From Bacteroidetes bacterium UBA4408 (GTDB lineage Bacteria; Bacteroidota; Bacteroidia; UBA4408), in the NCBI GenBank assembly GCA_002389785.1, contig DGQS01000164.1, positions 1 through 7,737 on the forward strand: DNA of 7,737 bases, read 5' to 3'. The translations under genes and the position numbers were made by a program. Shown here piece after piece: positions 1-5,221 of this stretch (position 1 is the first letter of the stretch; each line of letters starts with the position of its first letter). Under the pieces are notes generated by a model, which worked only from the letters and a program-made list of their open reading frames with translations, was not told the origin of the DNA and did no database searches.

Positions 1-665
1 ATATTTTCTTCCACATTTTTAATCACTTGCATCAAAACGGTAAACAAATTGTGCTTACCTCCGACAAACCTCCGGTTGAAATGCAAGGTGTTGAACAGCG
101 CTTACTTTCGCGCTTTAAGTGGGGATTGTCAGCTGATTTACAATCGCCTGATTTGGAAACACGTATCGCAATTTTGGAAAAGAAAATCTATGCCGATGGA
201 ATTGACATGCCAAAGGAAGTGATTGAATACCTTGCGTATAGCATCACCACCAATATACGCGAACTTGAAGGAGCATTAATTTCCTTACTTGCTCAATCAA
301 GTATGAACAAAAAAGCAATTACGCTTGAACTTGCCAAATCAATGATTGACAAGTTTGTAAAAAATACTGCACGCGAAGTATCCATTGATTATATTCAAAA
401 AGTGGTTTCTGATTATTTTGATTTACCAATTGAATTATTAAAATCTAAAACCCGCAAACGCGAAGTTGTTCAGGCACGTCAAATAGCCATGTACTTTTCA
501 AAAAGCATGACCAAATCATCATTGGCCAGCATTGGTATGCAGTGTGGAAATAAAGACCACGCAACCGTTTTACATGCTTGCCGCACAGTAAATAATTTGA
601 TTGATACCGATAAACGCTTTAAAACCTATATCACTGAACTAGAGAAAAAAATCAGTGTAATCTAA
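1..665 (+). CDS. dnaA: Chromosomal replication initiator DnaA, C-terminal part (5' end outside window)
   Basis: This is the ATP-dependent initiator that binds DnaA boxes and melts the replication origin. The reading frame is open from the window edge (first full codon at 3), giving 220 residues of a protein usually near 470, so the N-terminal domains and Walker motifs are missing. The TTG at 27 is internal, because the residues before it (FFHIFNHL) already match DnaA. Visible in order are the strand ending in VLTSDKPP (late AAA+ core), the arginine-finger box RLLSRF (nt 99-116), the sensor II segment NIRELEGAL (nt 252-278), and the domain IV helix-turn-helix with the signature GNKDHATVLHACRTV (nt 546-590) that contacts DnaA boxes. 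The signature has K where E. coli has R before DH, which I recall as common in Flavobacteriales relatives. The frame ends in TAA just before a strong inverted repeat. Identity is very secure. Confidence 0.97.
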   Translation, partial: IFFHIFNHLHQNGKQIVLTSDKPPVEMQGVEQRLLSRFKWGLSADLQSPDLETRIAILEKKIYADGIDMPKEVIEYLAYSITTNIRELEGALISLLAQSSMNKKAITLELAKSMIDKFVKNTAREVSIDYIQKVVSDYFDLPIELLKSKTRKREVVQARQIAMYFSKSMTKSSLASIGMQCGNKDHATVLHACRTVNNLIDTDKRFKTYITELEKKISVI

Positions 666-681
666 TTCCAAACTAACTCCT

Positions 682-725
682 TGCAAAAAGAGTTAATAAG
701 CGAAATCTTATTAACTCTTTTTGCA
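682..725 (+). terminator. Perfect 19-bp inverted repeat, probable intrinsic terminator after dnaA
   Basis: The arms 682-700 and 707-725 are exact reverse complements separated by a 6-base loop (cgaaat). The outer part of the arms is an A5 run (685-689) paired with a T5 run (718-722), so the RNA form is an 11-bp stem (gagttaataag and its complement) followed by a U-tract. The stem is GC-poor, which makes it a weaker terminator than the classical kind, but a perfect 19-bp match placed 16 bases after the dnaA stop is unlikely by chance. The symmetric A and T runs would allow termination on either strand, although no opposing gene is present. It separates dnaA from the phosphatase gene that starts 17 bases later. 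A protein-binding palindrome is the alternative reading. Confidence 0.7.
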
Positions 726-742
726 TTTATTCGTCAACAAAC

Positions 743-1210
743 ATGCAACTTAAAATACTGATGGTATGCCTTGGAAACATTTGCCGATCGCCCCTAGCGG
801 AAGGTATTATGCGCCAAAAAATTGAGAAGTACAAACTGAATGCACTAGTTGATTCGGCCGGAACAATTGCCAACCACGTGGGCCAACATCCCGATAGCAG
901 AAGCATTGCAAATGGGTTAAAACACCAGGTTGATATTTCATCGTTGGTAGCACGTCAATTTACACAAAGCGACTTTGAAAAATTTGATTTGATTTATGTA
1001 ATGGATACTTCCAATTATAAAAATGTAATTGGAATGGCACGCAGCACCGAACATAAAAAAAAGGTAAACCTTATTTTAAATGAATTGTATCCCCGCACCG
1101 ATTTAGAAGTACCCGATCCATATTTCGGTGGAGAAGAAGGTTTTGAAAAAGTATACCATTTGTTGGATTTAGCTTGCGAAAATTTGGCTATGAATTTAGC
1201 CAAACACTAA
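743..1210 (+). CDS. Low-molecular-weight protein tyrosine phosphatase (Wzb/Etp type)
   Basis: This is a cytoplasmic phosphatase that removes phosphate from protein tyrosines through a cysteinyl-phosphate intermediate. The 155-residue length is typical of the family. The P-loop CLGNICR (C9 nucleophile, R15, CX5R signature) is followed by SP, the SAGT segment is at 38-41, HVGQHPDSRS is at 44-53, and the general acid is D125 in VPDPYFGG. All catalytic residues are present, so the enzyme should be active. The ATG at 743 puts the P-loop close to the N-terminus as usual; no Shine-Dalgarno sequence is seen. Related enzymes (Wzb) dephosphorylate BY-kinases in capsule loci, and a BY-kinase gene lies about 4 kb downstream. 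As I recall, a gene of this family next to dnaA is also common in Bacteroidota without a capsule locus, so the partner is unproven. Family assignment is firm; substrate is inference. Confidence 0.94.
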   Translation: MQLKILMVCLGNICRSPLAEGIMRQKIEKYKLNALVDSAGTIANHVGQHPDSRSIANGLKHQVDISSLVARQFTQSDFEKFDLIYVMDTSNYKNVIGMARSTEHKKKVNLILNELYPRTDLEVPDPYFGGEEGFEKVYHLLDLACENLAMNLAKH

Positions 1211-1264
1211 GCATTTTTTCAGTTTCATTCGTAGAATAAAAATAAGAAGCGTTGGTGAAATACT

Positions 1265-1272
1265 TACTTTCG
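1265..1272 (+). promoter_or_regulatory. Possible Bacteroidota -7 element upstream of asnB
   Basis: The octamer tactttcg matches the Bacteroidota sigma-A -7 consensus TAnnTTTG at all fixed positions but one (C for T at the seventh). It ends 18 bases before the asnB ATG, giving a short leader. I see no convincing TTG or TTTG -33 element at the usual distance; the nearest TTG (1252-1254) is too close. It is offered mainly because it resembles, in sequence and in distance to the start codon, the better element before the Wza-like gene. Confidence 0.35.
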
Positions 1273-1290
1273 CCGTAAAATAATTAATGC

Positions 1291-3183
1291 ATGTGCGGAA
1301 TCGTTGGTGCCTATAGCTTTAAAGGAGAGGCCCCAAAAAATGACCAATTTTTAAAAGCTGTTCAAAGTTTGAGCATGCGTGGCCCTGATGGGCAAGGTGT
1401 ATTTGCGCACAAGCAAGTAGCATTGGGACATACGCGGCTTTCAATTATTGATACCAGTAACGATGCGGCACAACCATTCACCGATAATTCAGGACGATAT
1501 ACCATAATTTTTAATGGGGAGTTTTTTAATTACCTCGAACACCGAAAACGATTACAGGATAAAGGATTTAATTTTCGCTCACACAGCGATACCGAAGTAT
1601 TGTTACAACTTTACATTGAGGAAGGTCCCGACTGCCTAAAGAAAGTAAATGGATTTTTTGCACTTGCCATTTACGACAAAAATGAAAATACCCTTTTTAT
1701 TGCACGCGATCGAATGGGTGTAAAGCCGTTAGTTTATTATTATGATGGTGAAAGTCTTGTTTTTGCTTCCGAATTAAAAGCCCTCTTAAAGCTGAATATT
1801 CCAAAAGAAATTGATACTGTTTCGCTACAGCATTATTTGCATCTTAACTATATCCCTGCACCGCACAGTATTTTCAAACAAGTAAAAAAGTTAACTCCCG
1901 GCACCTATTTTTTTCTGAAACAAAATCAACTTGAGGAACAAGTTTACTATCACATTGAAGATCGTTCAACAACTTCAGCACAAGTAAGCAATTATGAAAA
2001 TGCGAAAACGAAACTGGTTGAACTCATGGAAGAATCGGTGCGCTTACGCATGATATCTGATGTTCCTTTAGGTTGCTTTCTAAGCGGCGGAATAGATTCG
2101 TCGGTAATTACTGCATTGGCTGCCAAACAAACCAAGCACCTCGCAACTTTTTCAATTGGTTTTAAGGATGAACCATTGTTTGATGAAACGCATTATGCAC
2201 TTTTAGTAGCTAAAAAATATGCTACCAATCACAGTGTATTTTCTTTAAGCAACTCCGACTTATTCGAACATCTGCAGGGTGCCTTAGATTACCTCGACGA
2301 ACCATTCGCTGATTCGTCGGCATTGGCAGTATATATTTTGAGTAAAGAAACCCGCAAAAAAGTTACTGTAGCGCTTTCGGGAGACGGAGCCGATGAACTC
2401 TTTGCCGGTTACAATAAACACTATGCAGCTTTTAATTCCTCCCAACATAGTACCCTAAATACTGCACTGAAGCATAGCCGGTGGCTTTGGAAGGCACTTC
2501 CAAAATCGCGCAATTCGAAGCTTGGAAACAGTGTTCGAAAATTAGAGAAATACAGCGAAGGACTCAATTTATCCCCTGCCGAACGATATTGGCGTTGGGC
2601 AGGCTTTACCAGTGGTAACCAAAGTTTTAATTTATTACATCCGGAAATACAGTCCAACTTTCTGAGTGATGAAGCAGAAAAGCGGAAATCGTATCTCCTG
2701 CGTCACGTTCAGGACAATATGAACTCAATATTATTGAGCGACATGGAACTGGTGCTGGTAAACGACATGCTTACTAAGGTTGATTTAATGAGCATGGCAA
2801 ACAGTTTGGAAGTGCGCACTCCATTTTTAGATTACAACGTGGTAGATTTTGCTTTTAAACTTCCTTCACAATTCAAAATTGATGAGCAACAACGAAAAAA
2901 AATTGTGAAAGATGCGTTTCGTACTCATTTACCGGATGAATTGTACAGCCGCAACAAGCAAGGATTTGAAGTACCTTTGCTCACTTGGTTCAGAACCGAA
3001 TTAAAAAGTACCATTGATGAATTATTGGATGAGAATTATTTGGAAGCGCAAAAATTGATTAATCCGGCTGAAGTAATCCGGTTGAAATTGAAATTAGCTT
3101 CATCCGATCCGGGCGACAGTGTGGCGCGCATTTGGGCATTGATTGTATTTCAAAACTGGTATAAAAAATATATAAAGTCATAA
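1291..3183 (+). CDS. asnB: Glutamine-hydrolysing asparagine synthase (AsnB-type amidotransferase)
   Basis: The family hydrolyses glutamine in an N-terminal class II amidotransferase domain and passes ammonia to an acceptor activated by ATP in a C-terminal synthetase domain. The start is fixed by MCGIVG, since Cys2 must become the N-terminal nucleophile. Glutaminase landmarks are RGPDG (30-34), FNGE (74-77) and RDRMGVKPL (139-147). The synthetase domain has the PP-loop SGGIDSS (265-271), LSGDGADELFAGY (362-374), the conserved block KVDLMSMANSLEVRTPFLD (496-514) and NKQGFEVPL (555-563). At 630 residues it is longer than E. coli AsnB (about 554) and resembles the long forms, including those in polysaccharide clusters. 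Only 6 bases separate it from the glycosyltransferase gene, so they are probably co-transcribed. It may make asparagine or amidate a sugar carboxylate or related acceptor. The enzyme class is certain; the acceptor is not. Confidence 0.93.
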   Translation: MCGIVGAYSFKGEAPKNDQFLKAVQSLSMRGPDGQGVFAHKQVALGHTRLSIIDTSNDAAQPFTDNSGRYTIIFNGEFFNYLEHRKRLQDKGFNFRSHSDTEVLLQLYIEEGPDCLKKVNGFFALAIYDKNENTLFIARDRMGVKPLVYYYDGESLVFASELKALLKLNIPKEIDTVSLQHYLHLNYIPAPHSIFKQVKKLTPGTYFFLKQNQLEEQVYYHIEDRSTTSAQVSNYENAKTKLVELMEESVRLRMISDVPLGCFLSGGIDSSVITALAAKQTKHLATFSIGFKDEPLFDETHYALLVAKKYATNHSVFSLSNSDLFEHLQGALDYLDEPFADSSALAVYILSKETRKKVTVALSGDGADELFAGYNKHYAAFNSSQHSTLNTALKHSRWLWKALPKSRNSKLGNSVRKLEKYSEGLNLSPAERYWRWAGFTSGNQSFNLLHPEIQSNFLSDEAEKRKSYLLRHVQDNMNSILLSDMELVLVNDMLTKVDLMSMANSLEVRTPFLDYNVVDFAFKLPSQFKIDEQQRKKIVKDAFRTHLPDELYSRNKQGFEVPLLTWFRTELKSTIDELLDENYLEAQKLINPAEVIRLKLKLASSDPGDSVARIWALIVFQNWYKKYIKS

Positions 3184-3189
3184 TATAAA

Positions 3190-4386
3190 ATGCCCCGAAT
3201 ATTAAGAATTACCAATCGTTTCAACTTGGGAGGTCCAACTTACAATGTGGCTTATTTAAGTAAGTACCTGGCTCCCGAATTTGAAACCTTGTTGGTGGGA
3301 GGAACCAAAGACGAAAGCGAAGAAGGTTCGGAATACATTGTTGAGAACCTTGGTTTAAAACCGCTGATACTTCCTGAAATGCGGCGTGAAATTAATTTAT
3401 TGAACGATTATAAAGCCTATAAAAAACTAAAACAAATTATCCGCGAATTTAAACCTGATATAGTGCATACTCATGCTGCTAAAGCCGGAGCATTGGGACG
3501 TTTGGCAGCAATATCTTGTGGAGTACCGGTAATTTATCATACTTTTCACGGGCATATTTTTAATTCGTTTTATTTTGGAAAATTAAAGACTGCCTTTTAT
3601 AAAATAGTAGAGCAATATCTAGCAAAAAAAAGCAGTAAGGTAATTGCGATCAGTCAAAAGCAAGCGAATGAACTGGTTGATCAACATCAAATTTTTACTG
3701 CCGATAAATTATTAATAATTCCCTTGGGGTTTGATTTACAAAAGTTCCAGGATAATCAGGCTGAAAAAAGAAGCAGTTTTAGAAAACGATACGGAATAAA
3801 AGAGGACGAATTAGTCATTTCAATTATTGGCCGTTTGGTGATGATTAAAAATCATGGATTGTTTTTGGAAGCCATTCATCATGTGCGTAAACATACTTCT
3901 AAAAAAATTCGAATTCTGATTGTGGGCGATGGTGCTGAGCGAAAATCTATTGAAGAAAAAGCGAAGCAGTTGCAACTTGAATTTACCGATGGAGATGCTA
4001 AAGAATTCAAACTCATCACCTTTACGTCTTGGTTAAAAGACATTGACGTTGTTTGTGCCGGATCCGACATCATTGCCCTTACCAGCTTTGACGAAGGAAC
4101 ACCGGTTAGCTTAATTGAGGCACAGGCAGCCAATAAACCCATTGTATCGACCAATGTTGGCGGGATCGAAAATGTTGTGATACCCGGTCAAACTGCTTTG
4201 TTAAGCAAAAACAATGAATTAATGCCATATGCCGAAAATTTGCTCCGGGTGGTAAACGATGATGCTTTGCGAGCATCGATGGCTGAAAAAGGCTGGGAAC
4301 ATGTTAAAAATAAATTCCATTTTACCCGATTGGTGAACGATATGCGAACCAGTTATCTTCAATCTCTGTCGGACTATCGGATTTAG
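3190..4386 (+). CDS. GT4-type (GT-B fold) glycosyltransferase, probably for surface polysaccharide
   Basis: This predicted cytoplasmic or membrane-associated retaining glycosyltransferase would transfer a sugar from a nucleotide-sugar to a polysaccharide intermediate. It has 398 residues, a normal length for the family. The N-terminal half shows a glycine-containing acceptor-side loop (FNLGGPTYN, 11-19), PDIVHTHAAKAGALGRLA (89-106) and FHGH (119-122). The C-terminal donor-binding half shows GRLVMIKNH (214-222), VGDG (245-248) and the EX7E motif from E302 to E310 within SFDEGTPVSLIEAQA, followed by NVGGIENVV (322-330). There are no obvious membrane segments. The start ATG has an A-rich leader typical of Bacteroidota and lies 6 bases after the asnB stop, so translation of the pair is likely linked. 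The donor sugar and linkage cannot be read from the sequence. Fold and family are secure; the pathway role comes from the neighbours. Confidence 0.9.
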   Translation: MPRILRITNRFNLGGPTYNVAYLSKYLAPEFETLLVGGTKDESEEGSEYIVENLGLKPLILPEMRREINLLNDYKAYKKLKQIIREFKPDIVHTHAAKAGALGRLAAISCGVPVIYHTFHGHIFNSFYFGKLKTAFYKIVEQYLAKKSSKVIAISQKQANELVDQHQIFTADKLLIIPLGFDLQKFQDNQAEKRSSFRKRYGIKEDELVISIIGRLVMIKNHGLFLEAIHHVRKHTSKKIRILIVGDGAERKSIEEKAKQLQLEFTDGDAKEFKLITFTSWLKDIDVVCAGSDIIALTSFDEGTPVSLIEAQAANKPIVSTNVGGIENVVIPGQTALLSKNNELMPYAENLLRVVNDDALRASMAEKGWEHVKNKFHFTRLVNDMRTSYLQSLSDYRI

Positions 4387-4429
4387 CCTTTCATTTAACT
4401 AAAAATTAAGGGGTTTAATTATATTTTGA

Positions 4430-4437
4430 TAATTTTG
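4430..4437 (+). promoter_or_regulatory. Probable Bacteroidota -7 promoter element for the export genes
   Basis: The octamer taattttg is an exact match to TAnnTTTG, the -7 element of Bacteroidota housekeeping promoters. It lies in the 73-bp gap after the glycosyltransferase gene, 22 bases before the ATG at 4460, which would give a leader of roughly 15-20 bases. A clear -33 TTG element at 19-21 bases upstream is not seen. In AT-rich DNA such an octamer can occur by chance, so the call rests on its position. It implies that the Wza-like, kinase and epimerase genes can be transcribed separately from asnB and the glycosyltransferase gene. Confidence 0.5.
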
Positions 4438-4459
4438 CGCCCGTTAATTCAAGTAGAAA

Positions 4460-5221
4460 ATGAAAAAAGGATTGTTTGTTGTTGTTATTCTGTTAGTTAC
4501 CCTTTCATCGTGCAGGTTATTGCGACCCAATATAATGATGAAAACCCCGAAAGATTTTAAGTTTGATATCCCGCAAGATTCGATTTCTCCCGAATACAGG
4601 ATTCAACCTAACGATAATATTGATTTTAGGATATTTACCAACGATGGTTTTAAACTAATCGATTTAACCTCCTTAAACATTGCAAGTAATTCGGTAAACA
4701 TTAATCAGTCACTCGATTATGTGGTTGAATTTGATGGAAAAGTAAAATTACCCATGTTAGGCAGAATTCAGATAGCTGGTTTAACATTGAGACAAGCAGA
4801 ATTTTTATTGGAAGAAAAATATGCTGATTATTATGTAAAACCCTTTATAATTCTAAAAATCACCAATAAAAAAGTATTTGTTTTTACCGGTAATTCGGAT
4901 AAAGCAAATATTGTGTTGCTGGCAAACGACGAAACCAATGTGTTGCAGGCTTTGGCTACTGCAGGCGGAATTACCAATGATGGAAAAGCGTATAAGATTA
5001 AATTACTTCGAGGTGAATTAAAAAACCCGCAAGTATTTTTATTTGATTTAAGCACCATTGAAGGAATTAAGAAAGCAGGAATGACGCTTCAATCAAACGA
5101 CATAATTTATGTTGAACCTGTACCCCGTATTGGAAAAAGCTTAGTTGCCGAAATAGCTCCTTATGTGAGTTTACTCTCAAGCATACTAATTATCATTACT
5201 TTTTCTAGAACCTTCCAGTGA
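4460..5221 (+). CDS. Wza-like polysaccharide export lipoprotein (Poly_export/SLBB)
   Basis: This is a predicted outer-membrane lipoprotein that forms the exit channel for exopolysaccharide or capsule chains. Residues 1-17 are a signal peptide (MKKG, then a hydrophobic run) ending in the lipobox LSSC, with lipidated Cys18. Residues after the Cys (RLLRP) lack the acidic lipoprotein export signal known from Bacteroidota, which suggests no surface display of the N-terminus. The Poly_export domain covers about 43-136, including YRIQPNDNIDFRIF and VVEFDGKVKLPMLGRIQIAGLTLRQAE-type sequence, and a single SLBB-type domain covers about 137-220 with ALATAGGIT. The C-terminus (229-249) is a strongly hydrophobic helix, fitting the Wza membrane-spanning barrel helix. 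At 253 residues it is much shorter than E. coli Wza (379) but normal for Bacteroidota forms. Its stop overlaps the kinase start by 4 bases. Confidence 0.9.
   Translation: MKKGLFVVVILLVTLSSCRLLRPNIMMKTPKDFKFDIPQDSISPEYRIQPNDNIDFRIFTNDGFKLIDLTSLNIASNSVNINQSLDYVVEFDGKVKLPMLGRIQIAGLTLRQAEFLLEEKYADYYVKPFIILKITNKKVFVFTGNSDKANIVLLANDETNVLQALATAGGITNDGKAYKIKLLRGELKNPQVFLFDLSTIEGIKKAGMTLQSNDIIYVEPVPRIGKSLVAEIAPYVSLLSSILIIITFSRTFQ

Noticed and set aside
666..742. Replication origin next to dnaA
   Set aside because: I found no TTATNCACA-type DnaA boxes or AT-rich 13-mers in this short gap, and it is filled by the palindrome. The upstream side of dnaA is outside the window.
1055..1062. A8 run in the phosphatase gene, with similar A8 runs in asnB (2895-2902) and the glycosyltransferase gene (3624-3631), as phase-variation sites
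   Set aside because: Runs of this length at Lys codons are common in AT-rich genomes, and all three frames are intact. Nothing in the sequence points to switching.
1254..1274. Seven-pair hairpin (ggtgaaa ... tttcgcc, one G-U pair) upstream of asnB
   Set aside because: It is short, has a 7-base loop and overlaps the possible -7 element, so it would not be in the transcript. It matches no known riboswitch or T-box.
1287..1316. Upstream ATG at 1287 opening a short frame that overlaps the asnB start
   Set aside because: The frame stops after nine codons (TAG) and arises from the ATGCATG sequence. The MCGIVG N-terminus clearly fixes the true start at 1291.
3879..4154. Minus-strand open frame of 91 codons inside the glycosyltransferase gene (also shorter ones at 2421-2657, 4831-5058, 1015-1203 and 5884-6066)
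   Set aside because: Each lies wholly inside a well-supported plus-strand gene, has no recognisable motif, and reads as low-complexity Ser/Leu-rich sequence expected of an antisense shadow.
4404..4420. Small inverted repeat aattaa/ttaatt after the glycosyltransferase gene as a terminator
   Set aside because: The stem is 6 bp of pure A/T without a following T-run; this is expected by chance in AT-rich DNA.
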